Shown piece by piece: positions 16,302-25,121 of a stretch of DNA of 64,000 bases. Below the pieces are notes generated by a model. The model saw only the letters and a program-made list of their open reading frames with translations. It was not told the DNA's origin and did not search any database. The translations under genes were made by a program, and so were the position numbers. The DNA comes from Planctomycetota bacterium (GTDB lineage Bacteria; Planctomycetota; Phycisphaerae; Sedimentisphaerales; Anaerobacaceae): positions 1-64,000 of the forward strand of contig JACNGQ010000198.1 in the NCBI GenBank assembly GCA_014384025.1. The letters are read 5' to 3'. The number at the start of each line of letters is the position of its first letter. Within the stretch, counting starts at the first letter, position 1.

Positions 16302-17018
16302 ATGTTTGAGAATGAAGCAGAATTAAGAAAGACGGCAGAAAGAATCGTGGCGGACATGATTTCCGTCAATCTGGCCCAAAAGAAAGTCTATACGGACAAT
16401 CGCACAGGCAAAGAGTACTTCAATCTGATTACTCCGAATGCCTTTGAAAAACAAATTATCGTGATTGTCGTTCTCGGCTATCCCGAACAGGCAGGTGTAT
16501 GGTCATACACATTACTGAGCCAATCACGAAACGCCGAATCCAGTATGGAGCCATATTTTAAAGAATTTGGACAAAACGACTTTGGCTTAATCGCCGTCAA
16601 TCCTAATTGTCTGTCTCCGGACATTGAAGGAGACTCATTCATTTATCAGCTTGAGCAGGTCGTGGAAGATATCGCCCCTGAGAAGAAAATCGGCTTCATC
16701 GGCTTTTCGATGGGAGGCAAAGTCCTGGTCGATTTTTTAGAGCAGCGCCCCGAACTCCTCGACCGTACAGCCGGCCTGGTTTTGATTGACCCAACGTTGT
16801 CCAACAGGCTGGAGGCTGGAAATATTAGATCCTTACTCGATACACGTAGTTTACTCATCGCATCAAAGGGGGAAACCTACAGCCCGGGCGATATCGCCTC
16901 GGCCCTGCTGCAAATACCCAAAATTTCTTTCCCCGGCATCCACGGCGAAATGCCAAATAAAGCCCTGCCTCAAATCATCGACTTTTACCGTCAATTCCTT
17001 TTATCATCGAAATCTTGA
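16302..17018 (+). CDS. alpha/beta hydrolase (dienelactone hydrolase-like)
   Basis: 238 aa. The nucleophile elbow is GFSMGG (Ser136), with likely acid Asp163 (LVLIDPTL) and His215 (FPGIHGEMP). No signal peptide, so cytoplasmic. The start has GAAGG upstream. It precedes dapL by 80 bases on the same strand but has no clear functional tie. Substrate unknown; small-ester or lactone hydrolysis is the usual activity of the fold. Confidence 0.75.
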   Translation: MFENEAELRKTAERIVADMISVNLAQKKVYTDNRTGKEYFNLITPNAFEKQIIVIVVLGYPEQAGVWSYTLLSQSRNAESSMEPYFKEFGQNDFGLIAVNPNCLSPDIEGDSFIYQLEQVVEDIAPEKKIGFIGFSMGGKVLVDFLEQRPELLDRTAGLVLIDPTLSNRLEAGNIRSLLDTRSLLIASKGETYSPGDIASALLQIPKISFPGIHGEMPNKALPQIIDFYRQFLLSSKS

Positions 17019-17098
17019 CGGACAGCCATTTAATCACTAAAATTGGTTACTCCTGTATCAAGTAACGACAAACGAGAATCAAGTATCAAGGAACGAGT

Positions 17099-18331
17099 AT
17101 GACTAAGATTAATGAGAATTTTTTGAAACTTCAGGCCGGTTATCTTTTTCCGGAAATCGGCCGAAGAAAAAGAGCCTTTCAAGAGGCTAATCCGGATGCT
17201 GATATCATCAGTATGGGTATCGGCGATGTTACCCAGCCACTTGTTCCGGCCATCATAGAAGCTATGAAAAAAGCCGTTGAAGAAATGGGCAATAGCAAGA
17301 CCTTTAAAGGCTATGATGACGGCGGGATAGGCTATGAATTTCTAAGAAAAGCAATAAAGGAAAATGACTTCAACTCCCGCGGCGTCGATATCGACATCGA
17401 CGAAATCGTCATCAGCGATGGCGCAAAGTGCGATACCGGGAATATGCAGGAAATATTCAGCCTTGACAACGTAATAGCCGTATCAGACCCTGTGTATCCC
17501 GTATATGTGGATACCAACGTTATGTCGGGCAGAACAGGCGGCCCGGCGGGGCAGGGCAGGTACGAGGGAATTGTCTATATGCCCTGCACAGAGCAAAATA
17601 ATTTTGTACCTGATTTACCTAAGGAAAAGGTCGATTTGATTTACCTGTGCTTTCCGAATAATCCTACCGGCGGGGTGGCAACAAAAGAGCAGTTGAAAAA
17701 ATGGGTTGATTTTGCACGCGAACATAAAGCGATAATTCTTTTTGACGCCGCATACGAAGCCTTTATTTCCGAGACGGAGATACCACACTCCATATACGAG
17801 ATTGAAGGAGCAAAAGAAGTAGCCATCGAGTTTCGCAGCTTCTCAAAGACCGCAGGCTTTACCGGTCTGCGATGCGCATTCACCGTTATCCCCAGGCAGT
17901 TAAAGGCGTACACTAATGACGGCAGGGCGATTGAAGTCGCCCCGATATGGAAAAGACGCCACTGCACAAAGTTCAACGGCGTATCATACGTCACCCAAGC
18001 CGGAGCGGCCGCTGTTTACAGCCCCGAAGGCAAAGAGCAAAACCAGAAAATTATCGATATCTATATGGCCAACGCAAAGCTTATCTGCGAGAGCCTCAGA
18101 AAACTCGGGTTTACTGTTTACGGCGGCCTCAACGCGCCATACATCTGGCTAAAGACCCCCAACGGCGTCGGTTCCTGGGAATTCTTCGATACATTACTTA
18201 ACAAGGCACACGTTGTAGGCACTCCCGGGGCCGGCTTCGGCTCGGCAGGAGAAGGATTCTTCCGCCTCACAGCTTTCGGAACTCCAGACAATGTAAAAGA
18301 AGCCCTGCGGCGTTTCGCCAGCATCGTATAA
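17099..18331 (+). CDS. dapL: LL-diaminopimelate aminotransferase
   Basis: 410 aa, the family length. The start [44 protein letters not shown] is characteristic, as are [18 protein letters not shown] and the PLP lysine in [12 protein letters not shown]. It converts tetrahydrodipicolinate directly to LL-diaminopimelate for lysine and peptidoglycan synthesis, a route known in Planctomycetes, Chlamydiae and plants. AAGGAAC precedes the ATG. The leader contains short iterated ATCAAG/AACGAG units. Confidence 0.95.
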   Translation: MTKINENFLKLQAGYLFPEIGRRKRAFQEANPDADIISMGIGDVTQPLVPAIIEAMKKAVEEMGNSKTFKGYDDGGIGYEFLRKAIKENDFNSRGVDIDIDEIVISDGAKCDTGNMQEIFSLDNVIAVSDPVYPVYVDTNVMSGRTGGPAGQGRYEGIVYMPCTEQNNFVPDLPKEKVDLIYLCFPNNPTGGVATKEQLKKWVDFAREHKAIILFDAAYEAFISETEIPHSIYEIEGAKEVAIEFRSFSKTAGFTGLRCAFTVIPRQLKAYTNDGRAIEVAPIWKRRHCTKFNGVSYVTQAGAAAVYSPEGKEQNQKIIDIYMANAKLICESLRKLGFTVYGGLNAPYIWLKTPNGVGSWEFFDTLLNKAHVVGTPGAGFGSAGEGFFRLTAFGTPDNVKEALRRFASIV

Positions 18332-18361
18332 TATGTATTTTGTGTATTGGATTTGTGCAAA

Positions 18362-19480
18362 ATGATTACAGCATATATCGGCCTGGGCAGCAATTTAGGC
18401 AATAGAGAAGACAACTTTAAAAGTGCCCTCAGAATGCTCACCGAAGTTGCAGATATCGAAGTCGTTCGTGTAAGTGAGCTAATCGAAACCAATCCGCTTA
18501 AACAGGCCGAGCAGCCAATGTACTTAAACGCGGTTGCCGAATTCCGAACAACCCTAAGCCCTGATGATTTGCTCAAAACATTAAACAATATAGAAACGGT
18601 TCTTGGCAGGATGCGCCAAGAAAAATGGGCATCGAGGACAATCGATCTGGACATTTTACTATATGGCTCCGAGGTCATAGACAGCCCCCATTTGACCGTA
18701 CCGCATCCGCAAATGCACCTGCGTTCATTTGTTCTCGAAGGTCTTGCCACACTCAATGGCGATTTTGAGCATCCGGTAATAAAAGAATCGTTAAATAGAT
18801 TAGCTAACAGATTAAACGGCTGCGACTTTATCACCAATCCCGAGTTGCCACAGCTTGTCAGTATAGCCGGCATTATCGGCGTTGGCAAAACCACTCTGGC
18901 CAAAAAACTATCCACCCGGCTCGGCTGTCAAATGCTGCCGGAACCTTATGATACCAATCCATTCATGCCCGATGTTTACGCCGGTAAACAAGAGCTTGCG
19001 TTGGATTCACAGTTATATTTTCTGACCGCAAGAGTTGAGCAGTTAAATAATAGCGTTTTAGAGAAGGGGCAAACATATATAAGCGACTATGTCTTTGACA
19101 AAGAGCCAATTTACAGCAGACAAACACTAACCCCGGAACAATTAACCTTGTACGATAAGATTTATCAATCCTGCAACACCAAGGTTGTTCTTCCGGTGCT
19201 TGTTATATATCTGCTCGATTCGCCTCAGAATTGCCTCGAACGTATTCATAAGAGAAACCTCCCTTATGAGCAGAAAATCGAACTGCAATACCTGGAAAAT
19301 CTTGATGCTGAATACAACCAGCTTTTTAATGACTGGACAACCTGCCCCGTTATCCGCATAAAGACCTCAGAGCTTGACTACACCAACGACGACATTATTG
19401 ACCATTTGGCGGAGCAAATAAGATATTATATTGCTGAGGATTCTGTTATTACAAGCGTGGCAAAGCAAACTAAAAAATAA
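18362..19480 (+). CDS. folK: FolK-deoxynucleoside kinase fusion
   Basis: 372 aa from ATG 18362; the tracked start at 18347 is a TTG that adds five residues. Residues ~1-155 are 6-hydroxymethyl-7,8-dihydropterin pyrophosphokinase (YIGLGSNLGNREDNF; WASRTIDLDILLYG), a folate-synthesis enzyme. Residues ~165-355 are a deoxynucleoside kinase: P-loop GIIGVGKTTLAKKL, YISDYVFDKEPIYSR, and a LID-like RIHKRNLPYE. One polypeptide thus joins folate synthesis and deoxynucleoside salvage. It is followed after two bases by panC, so translation is probably coupled. Confidence 0.9.
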   Translation: MITAYIGLGSNLGNREDNFKSALRMLTEVADIEVVRVSELIETNPLKQAEQPMYLNAVAEFRTTLSPDDLLKTLNNIETVLGRMRQEKWASRTIDLDILLYGSEVIDSPHLTVPHPQMHLRSFVLEGLATLNGDFEHPVIKESLNRLANRLNGCDFITNPELPQLVSIAGIIGVGKTTLAKKLSTRLGCQMLPEPYDTNPFMPDVYAGKQELALDSQLYFLTARVEQLNNSVLEKGQTYISDYVFDKEPIYSRQTLTPEQLTLYDKIYQSCNTKVVLPVLVIYLLDSPQNCLERIHKRNLPYEQKIELQYLENLDAEYNQLFNDWTTCPVIRIKTSELDYTNDDIIDHLAEQIRYYIAEDSVITSVAKQTKK

Positions 19481-19482
19481 CA

Positions 19483-20334
19483 ATGGAAGCAGCAGAAACA
19501 ATACAATCGATTAGAAGTCTGATAAAAGCCGCACGTGACAGCGGCAAAAATATCGGCCTTGTCCCGACAATGGGCGCGCTCCATGTCGGCCATATTTCAT
19601 TAATAGAAGCAGCCCGAAAGAAATGCGACTACGTCGTAGTCAGCATCTTCGTCAATCCCACCCAGTTTGTTCCCGGCGAAGATTTTGAAAAATACCCCCG
19701 GCCTTTAGAAGACGACCTGGATATTTGTCAAAAGGCGGGAGTCGATGCTGTTTTCGCTCCGGCGCAAGGGGAAATGTATCCGGTTGAAAATGTTACCTGG
19801 GTAAACGTTGAAAAACTAACCGAATCGCTTTGCGGCCAATTCCGCCCCGGCCACTTTCAGGGAGTAACCACCGTCTGCAGTAAGTTATTTAATATCGTTG
19901 CTCCTGATATTGCGTTCTTCGGACAAAAAGATGCCCAGCAGGCAATAGTTATCAGGCGTATGGCTGCCGATTTAAATATGTCTTTGTCAATTGTCGTGTG
20001 CCCGACAATTCGCGAATCCAACGGCCTGGCAGTTAGCAGCAGAAATATGTACCTGAGCGAAGAGCAGAAAAAAGACGCCGCGAATATTTACAAATCCCTC
20101 CAGAAGTGTCATCGAATGATTGACACCGGCGTAAAGGACGCCTCGGAAATTATCGACGAGATGCGCAACATATTACTGAAAGTCCCCTCGATAGAGATAG
20201 AATACATAAGTATTGTTGATGCCGATACTCTACAAAGTATCGACCATATTACAGGGAAAGTCCTCATTGCCGTTGCAGTTAGAATAGGCCGCGCAAGACT
20301 AATTGACAACATTCTGTTGGACTCAACCAAATAA
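19483..20334 (+). CDS. panC: pantoate--beta-alanine ligase (pantothenate synthetase)
   Basis: 283 aa, the family length. It contains the HIGH-type motif MGALHVGH, VSIFVNPTQF, FGQKDAQQ and RESNGLAVSSRN. It condenses pantoate and beta-alanine with ATP to form pantothenate. It starts two bases after the folK fusion stop and is followed by panD, which supplies its beta-alanine. Confidence 0.97.
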   Translation: MEAAETIQSIRSLIKAARDSGKNIGLVPTMGALHVGHISLIEAARKKCDYVVVSIFVNPTQFVPGEDFEKYPRPLEDDLDICQKAGVDAVFAPAQGEMYPVENVTWVNVEKLTESLCGQFRPGHFQGVTTVCSKLFNIVAPDIAFFGQKDAQQAIVIRRMAADLNMSLSIVVCPTIRESNGLAVSSRNMYLSEEQKKDAANIYKSLQKCHRMIDTGVKDASEIIDEMRNILLKVPSIEIEYISIVDADTLQSIDHITGKVLIAVAVRIGRARLIDNILLDSTK

Positions 20335-20391
20335 GATTGTATAATGACCGTTTAATTATTTTTAAGTGGAAGAGTAAACGAAATATAAATT

Positions 20392-20748
20392 ATGTTTGTA
20401 AAGTTATTAAAAAGCAAGCTGCACCGTGCAACTGTTACTGATACGAAGCTGCACTACCCCGGCAGTATCGCAATAGATCCTGTCCTTATGGAAGCAGCCG
20501 GAATTCTGCCTTATGAATCTGTTTTGGTTGCCAACCTAAACAACGGCAGCCGGCTGGAAACCTATGTCGTACCCGCAGAACCAAACTCCAGGCAGGTTGT
20601 AATAATGGGAGCAGCAGCGCAGTTGATTAAGCCAAAAGACATCGTAATCATTATGAGTTTCGGCTTTTTTACTCCTGACGAAGCCAAAGAATTTAAACCA
20701 AAAGTAGTGGTTCTTGGTGAGAATAATAAAATCAAGGATAATGGATAA
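20392..20748 (+). CDS. panD: aspartate 1-decarboxylase
   Basis: 118 aa. The self-cleavage site Gly24-Ser25 in HYPGSIAID generates the pyruvoyl cofactor; YVVPAEPNSRQVVIMGAAAQL is the conserved core. It makes beta-alanine for the adjacent panC. The Shine-Dalgarno is weak (GGAAGAG about 20 bases up). Confidence 0.95.
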   Translation: MFVKLLKSKLHRATVTDTKLHYPGSIAIDPVLMEAAGILPYESVLVANLNNGSRLETYVVPAEPNSRQVVIMGAAAQLIKPKDIVIIMSFGFFTPDEAKEFKPKVVVLGENNKIKDNG

Positions 20749-20805
20749 TATCCGCCCTTCATCGCTCGGAAGGGATGCAAGCAACGAGCAACGAGAAAAA
20801 AATAA

Positions 20806-21765
20806 ATGCGTCCAGAGCTTTTCGAGATACCTTTAATACATCTGACTGTAAAAAGCTATGGCCTTATGATGGTTATTGGTTTTCTTGCGGCCGTTTACAT
20901 CATTCGGCGCCTCAGCCGCGATATTACTCCCGACCCACAGCTCATTACCAACGCCGCCCTTTACTCGTTAATCGGCGGAGTGTTCGGAGCACGTGTATTT
21001 TACGTGCTTCACCATCTGAGTGATTTCACACAGGAACCCGTGTCTGTCTTTAAGATATGGAACGGCGGCCTTGAGCTGTTAGGCGGTGTGATTTTAGCCG
21101 TTACTATCATCATCTTCTATCTCATCTATCACAAGCTCCCCATTCGCCGCTATCTTGATATCCTTGCAATCGGTCTGATGCTGGCACTTGTCTTTGGCAG
21201 AATAGGCTGTTTTTTGAACGGCTGCTGCTTTGGTAAACCAACTGATCTGCGCTGTGCAGCTCGTTTTCCGTATAACTCGTTTGCTTACCTAAGCCAGATA
21301 AACCCGAATTTAGAAAGGAATCGACCTGAGGCTCAATTGATATTGCCTCAGGATGAATACATAAGCTTTATTGATAAAGACGGACATTGGCACCCCAAGC
21401 AATACGAATACCTGACAGATCAGCAAAAAATCGAAGTTACAACAGGTAAATATCGATGCCTTCCCGTCCACCCGACACAATTATATTCATCCGCCGCAGG
21501 CGCTGTCTTGTGCCTTATTCTTTTTCTTTTTTGGCGAAGGTCAAAAAAAACCGACAAAATTCTTGCAAAACCCGGCTGTACATTCAGCTTGATGTTCATT
21601 CTTTATGGTATTACACGGTTTTTTATGGAATTATTGCGTGATGACAATCCGTTTGAATTTGACGGCCTGACAATTTCGCAGAATATCAGCATCGCCATGA
21701 TTATACTCGGGGCTGTATTGTTAGTCGTATTCCAGAAATATAAATCCAAAGCCTCGAAATCCTGA
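20806..21765 (+). CDS. lgt: prolipoprotein diacylglyceryl transferase
   Basis: 319 aa with about seven membrane helices. MMVIGFLAAVYIIRRL, GGVFGARVFYVLHH, NGGLELLGGV, GRIGCFLNGCCFGKPT and PVHPTQLYSS are the family motifs. An insertion of about 70 residues after the GCCFGKPT loop (LSQINPNLERNRPEAQLILPQDEY...) makes it longer than the E. coli enzyme. It attaches diacylglycerol to the lipobox Cys of lipoproteins such as those at 30.9, 34.3 and 44.9 kb. Confidence 0.95.
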   Translation: MRPELFEIPLIHLTVKSYGLMMVIGFLAAVYIIRRLSRDITPDPQLITNAALYSLIGGVFGARVFYVLHHLSDFTQEPVSVFKIWNGGLELLGGVILAVTIIIFYLIYHKLPIRRYLDILAIGLMLALVFGRIGCFLNGCCFGKPTDLRCAARFPYNSFAYLSQINPNLERNRPEAQLILPQDEYISFIDKDGHWHPKQYEYLTDQQKIEVTTGKYRCLPVHPTQLYSSAAGAVLCLILFLFWRRSKKTDKILAKPGCTFSLMFILYGITRFFMELLRDDNPFEFDGLTISQNISIAMIILGAVLLVVFQKYKSKASKS

Positions 21766-21897
21766 CTCTATAAGTCTTTTTTCGGGGGACGTTTTTATCT
21801 TGAACATTTCGCATAATTCGCCATACTATATGGTAAATAATACCAAACAATAACAGAGCCGCGACTGTGAAGGAGCGGTAATACAAAGAGCAATAAC

Positions 21898-22755
21898 ATG
21901 GGCCTTTACGACAGAGATTACACTCAGGAAAATTTCCAGTCGGGACAACACCATGCACCGCATATGAGGATACAATTTCCGCGCATCACATCGGCTGTCA
22001 AGTGGCTCCTGATAATCAATATAGCGGCATTTATTTCCGGATATCTAATACCACGATTCGGTGTTTTTCAGCTTGAATGGTTCTCCGTGTGGCCGGAAAC
22101 TTTTGGAACAACGATGCAGGTTTGGAGATTTATTACATACCAGTTCCTGCATGGCGGCCTGGGACACATTTTCATGAATATGTTTATCTTGTACTTTTTC
22201 GGAACAATGATTGAAAATTTCTGGGGAAGCAGGAAATTTCTAACGTTCTATCTCGTATGCGGGACAACAGGAGGAATATTTTACCCGATTTTGGCCCATA
22301 TAGGCTGGCTCCCTACTGGTCCGTTAATTGGTGCTTCGGGCTCTATTTTAGGAATGCTTGCCGCAGCCGCTATTTTGTTCCCGAGAATGGTTGTTTATGT
22401 ATTTGGGGTGTTTCCTCTCAAGATGTACGTCCTGGCAATAATTCTGTTGGCCTGGAGCTTATTATCAATACTGAGGCCTGATGTCAACGCTAATGCAGGC
22501 GGTGAAGCTGCGCACCTGGGAGGAATGTGTGCAGGAGCTATCTATGTGCTTTCAGAGAGATGGCGGCAAAGACTAAAAATGAAAGTCCACAAAAATATCT
22601 GGGAAAGCAGGATGACAGACCACCGCATCCTGGATATGGAGGTTGACCGCATTCTGAAAAAAGTTCACGATAAGGGAATGCACAGCCTTACATATAAAGA
22701 AAAGAAAGTTCTCAAACAAGCCACAAAAGCCGAGCAAATGCGAAATAAATTCTAA
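21898..22755 (+). CDS. rhomboid-family intramembrane serine protease
   Basis: 285 aa with six or so helices. Catalytic Ser148 in GASGSILGM and His206 in GEAAHLGGM form the dyad, and HGGLGHIFMNMFILYFFG is the conserved helix 2. A cytosolic N-terminus (MGLYDRDYTQENF) and a charged C-terminal tail flank the membrane core. It cleaves membrane proteins within the bilayer; the substrate is unknown. It follows lgt by about 130 bases. Confidence 0.92.
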   Translation: MGLYDRDYTQENFQSGQHHAPHMRIQFPRITSAVKWLLIINIAAFISGYLIPRFGVFQLEWFSVWPETFGTTMQVWRFITYQFLHGGLGHIFMNMFILYFFGTMIENFWGSRKFLTFYLVCGTTGGIFYPILAHIGWLPTGPLIGASGSILGMLAAAAILFPRMVVYVFGVFPLKMYVLAIILLAWSLLSILRPDVNANAGGEAAHLGGMCAGAIYVLSERWRQRLKMKVHKNIWESRMTDHRILDMEVDRILKKVHDKGMHSLTYKEKKVLKQATKAEQMRNKF

Positions 22756-22878
22756 AGAACCAAATAATATTCATGTAATTGTCATTTCTTAAAAGTCGGT
22801 TCCATACCAAATAAGATCTTTGCTGAAATTTTGATTTATTGGTAAATTAGCCTCTGCAGGACATTTCAGACTATATAT

Positions 22879-22908
22879 TTCCTCTATTTCCCCCCTCAAA
22901 TAGAGGAA
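22879..22908. promoter_or_regulatory. perfect 11-bp hairpin
   Basis: TTCCTCTATTT-CCCCCCTC-AAATAGAGGAA. No T run follows on the plus strand. It may be a transcript-stabilising hairpin or a binding site. Confidence 0.5.
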
Positions 22909-23002
22909 TTCACTAATCACCTCTACTTTTATTAAGACCGAAAAATATATTAACAAATGACTTTTGTCCTTCACATTGTGTGCACTTTCGTGTTCACTTG
23001 TA

Positions 23003-23037
23003 GGGTAGGCAGATAGATAATATTTGCCTACCCTTTA
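23003..23037 (+). terminator. intrinsic terminator
   Basis: GGGTAGGCA...TGCCTACCC is a 9-bp stem followed by TTTATTT. It is the likely end of the rhomboid transcript or of a short RNA starting in the spacer. Confidence 0.7.
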
Positions 23038-23042
23038 TTTCT

Positions 23043-23118
23043 CACACAGGTATCCGCGTAAATGATTGTCTTATACCGGTATTTCTGTGTAGTTAAGCCA
23101 TTTACACAGAATATCGGT
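23043..23118. promoter_or_regulatory. three-arm alternative hairpin
   Basis: Arm 1 (CACACAGGTATCC), arm 2 (TACCGGTATTTCTGTGTA, 23074-23091) and arm 3 (TACACAGAATATCGGT, 23103-23118): arm 2 can pair with arm 3 (about 15 bp with mismatches) or, more weakly, with arm 1. Confidence 0.4.
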
Positions 23119-23119
23119 C

Positions 23120-23415
23120 CTACGAAAAGATTTTATATGTCATATAAAGCATAGGGATTGTGTTAAGTAAGCAGTGCGGAATCATTCCCAGTATATGTTC
23201 TTCCATTGTATGATATAGGCCCCCGGCAGCAGGGCGAGAATTCTCTCCAGATTTCTCCATGGTGAGAAGAAGTGATAGGCTGAGAACAAAACAACATTTA
23301 ACAGAGGCTCCCAACCCTTTAAACGGGATATTCCTGGCACGAGATAATCACCGAAAGTATAAGTATTAATTTCAAAGTTTTTACAGAGCCGTGTAAAGTA
23401 AGTACAACGTGCCAA
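23120..23415 (-). pseudogene. frameshifted, truncated CPBP-family intramembrane protease
   Basis: One minus frame gives GDYLVPGISRLKGWEPLLNVVLFSAYHFFSPWRNLERILALLPGAYIIQWKNIYW, and the adjacent frame continues GMIPHCLLNTIPMLYMTYKIFS. Together they match the C-terminal half of CPBP (CAAX-protease-like) proteins (..LLP...LNAVLFSLYHFW.P..., ..HCLLNT). The frames join at TACTGGGAATG, where one G is missing. The usual EExxxR motif is degraded (NTYTFGDYL) and the N-terminal half is absent. The frameshift alone could be a sequencing error, but the lost motif and truncation argue for a dead gene. Confidence 0.7.
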
Positions 23416-23427
23416 TCGCCCGGATTA

Positions 23428-23667
23428 TTATTTACTTAAATTTTGTTTGAATTGAATATTAACGACGCCATAGCCGAGATCGCCATCCTCTTTTTTCGTT
23501 CTATATACCGGATATGTTTTATCGAACACCTTAACAATTCCATAGCCCATATCACCGTATAAAGGGCTTGTTCTACGTACAGGATACTTTTGGCCGTGTA
23601 CCACAATAACACCATAGCCGAGGTCACCTTCTTCTTTCTTTACTCTAAAAACGGCATGAAGCGCCAT
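23428..23667 (-). CDS. 79-aa protein of three GDLGYG repeats, function unknown
   Basis: The start at 23667 is chosen because GGGAAG precedes this ATG. Nearly the whole protein is three ~25-residue units: VFRVKKEEGDLGYGVIVVHG.., RRTSPLYGDMGYGIVKVFDK.. and YRTKKEDGDLGYGVVNIQF.., with YPV between units. Each looks like two short strands around a G[DM][LM]GYG turn, so a small beta-rich fold is likely. No signal peptide. It lies just upstream of the CPBP relic on the same strand. Family not recognised. Confidence 0.65.
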   Translation of the reverse strand: MALHAVFRVKKEEGDLGYGVIVVHGQKYPVRRTSPLYGDMGYGIVKVFDKTYPVYRTKKEDGDLGYGVVNIQFKQNLSK

Positions 23668-23984
23668 ATTTTCTTCCCTGTCTCGCACTTACAAAAAACA
23701 TATCCCATCGTCTCACTGTTCCTAACATTGCTTATAAAGGCTTCGAAGGCATAAGTCAAAAGGAAAAGTATGAACATTTCTATTTTTTTATTACAAGCCG
23801 GCCAGTTAACAAATTAAGACTTGCTTTTTCATAACAGATTTAACATATTTATCTAAATACAAACATTTGCTTAACAGAGCAGGGATAAATAACAAATCCT
23901 GGTGAAATAATAAGTGAAAGGGCTGACGCTATGAAAGCTGTGTTGTGGTGAAAATAAATTGTTACGAAAAGAAAGTATTAAGAA
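23668..23984. other. non-coding spacer
   Basis: AT-rich leader upstream of the repeat protein and downstream of the pseudopilin. No hairpin with a T run, no repeat and no protein-like frame was seen. Confidence 0.5.
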
Positions 23985-24740
23985 TTATTCAGCGCCGCAC
24001 CAAAACCGGGCGGTATTGTCTTCCTTATCGAGCCAGTCTGCCCGGCCGTCGAAGAAAAGATTGTTACAGCCCTTGCCGCGGTGTCGATTAGCCGCGATCC
24101 GTCGGGTCAGATTACTACCCTTGGTGGTTTCTTCCGAGGCTGGTAAATGTGTTCTTGACCAAACATCCAAATAGTTGAACCGGGACAAAATATCAAGCTG
24201 ATCTCTGTTTCGCACAACAGGGCGCCATTCTCCTGCTGAGTTATCCGCCATATAAATCCGCTGCGCCGGGTGCTTAACGCTGCCGAGCTTGGTTGGTTCA
24301 TCCTTTTGGTTCCCCTGGTCGCTGCCTGAGAAGGGATTATCCATGTCCCATGCATTCACTACATAATCCACTGTCTGTTCGCTGTTGAGCTGACCATATT
24401 GGCCTATTCCGTTACGTGGAAAGGAAGGGCACTGATAAACATCAACCTCACGATAATCAGCGATTTTTCTATATTCCTGGCCTAAATACGGAATGAATTC
24501 CAGTATCCATTTCACTTCATGGTCCAATGCACGGGGAATATAATCTTCGTTATCCAATGCGTAGGAGTGCATGGCAAGGCCCAGTTGTCTGAGACTGTTC
24601 AGGCAATAAACCGTCCGTGCCTGTTTCCTCACTCGCTGAAGTGCAGGCATCAATATCCCCATTAGCAGAGCAATAATTGCAATTACTACTAAAAGCTCTA
24701 TCAGGGTAAAGGCTTGCCTCCTGTGCATATTTGTGTTCAT
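23985..24740 (-). CDS. prepilin-like protein, variant family
   Basis: 251 aa from ATG 24740, chosen for GGGAAGGTGGT upstream. The N-terminus [37 protein letters not shown] has the prepilin helix but Ala in place of the usual Gly before Phe. The middle contains [26 protein letters not shown], and the C-terminus [25 protein letters not shown] has the H...FFDG signature. It lacks the LWTLKWH tail of the other four window members. Probably exported; role unknown. Confidence 0.82.
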   Translation of the reverse strand: MNTNMHRRQAFTLIELLVVIAIIALLMGILMPALQRVRKQARTVYCLNSLRQLGLAMHSYALDNEDYIPRALDHEVKWILEFIPYLGQEYRKIADYREVDVYQCPSFPRNGIGQYGQLNSEQTVDYVVNAWDMDNPFSGSDQGNQKDEPTKLGSVKHPAQRIYMADNSAGEWRPVVRNRDQLDILSRFNYLDVWSRTHLPASEETTKGSNLTRRIAANRHRGKGCNNLFFDGRADWLDKEDNTARFWCGAE

Positions 24741-24855
24741 ACCACCTTCCCTTAAAAAGTGTCGTATAAATTCCACCATTTTAATTATACAAACTCTTAG
24801 CTTAAAATCAATGAAAAAACATGCTATAAGGGACAGAAGAAGACAAAGTATGATT

Positions 24856-25074
24856 TTATCTTTCCTTTTTTCTTTTTTTTAACAGGTTCCTCAACCTGCC
24901 ACGGTATTTCCTCGGTGTCCAAGACAAGAGTTTTCGTTGAAACAGCAGTCTCAATCCTAAAATTTCCAATCCGATAAGTGCCAGCCACGATCCGGGAGAA
25001 AATGGTGTTAGAGCCGCCACTACGCCGAGGATAATTAACACTATGCCGAGAGTGATTCGAAGGATTCTTCGCAT
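24856..25074 (-). CDS. small PGPGW-type membrane protein
   Basis: 72 aa. Two hydrophobic stretches ([19 protein letters not shown] and [16 protein letters not shown]) are joined by the SPGSW turn of the PGPGW family. The C-terminus is very basic ([18 protein letters not shown]). Function unknown in any member that I know. It lies downstream of the ferredoxin/ASKHA gene on the same strand. Confidence 0.7.
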   Translation of the reverse strand: MRRILRITLGIVLIILGVVAALTPFSPGSWLALIGLEILGLRLLFQRKLLSWTPRKYRGRLRNLLKKRKKER

Positions 25075-25121
25075 GTGACCTCTTAAAAGCCCATATCAAT
25101 CAGTCCACGTCTGTCAGCGTT

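Larger units (their letters stand above)
22756..23119. other. hairpin-rich spacer after the rhomboid gene
   Basis: No gene is recognised. It contains an 11-bp perfect hairpin (22879-22908), a strong terminator (23003-23033) and a set of three mutually complementary arms (23043-23118). The minus ORF 22789-22974 crosses the first hairpin and shows no protein signature. Confidence 0.65.

Noticed and set aside
18118-18915. 265-aa minus-strand ORF
   Set aside because: Antisense to dapL and the folK fusion; Ser/Arg-rich translation typical of a shadow frame.
23880-23945. Possible riboswitch (GGGCTGACGCTATGAAAGC)
   Set aside because: Does not match the conserved cores of c-di-GMP, cobalamin or SAM classes that I know, and no gene follows on that strand.
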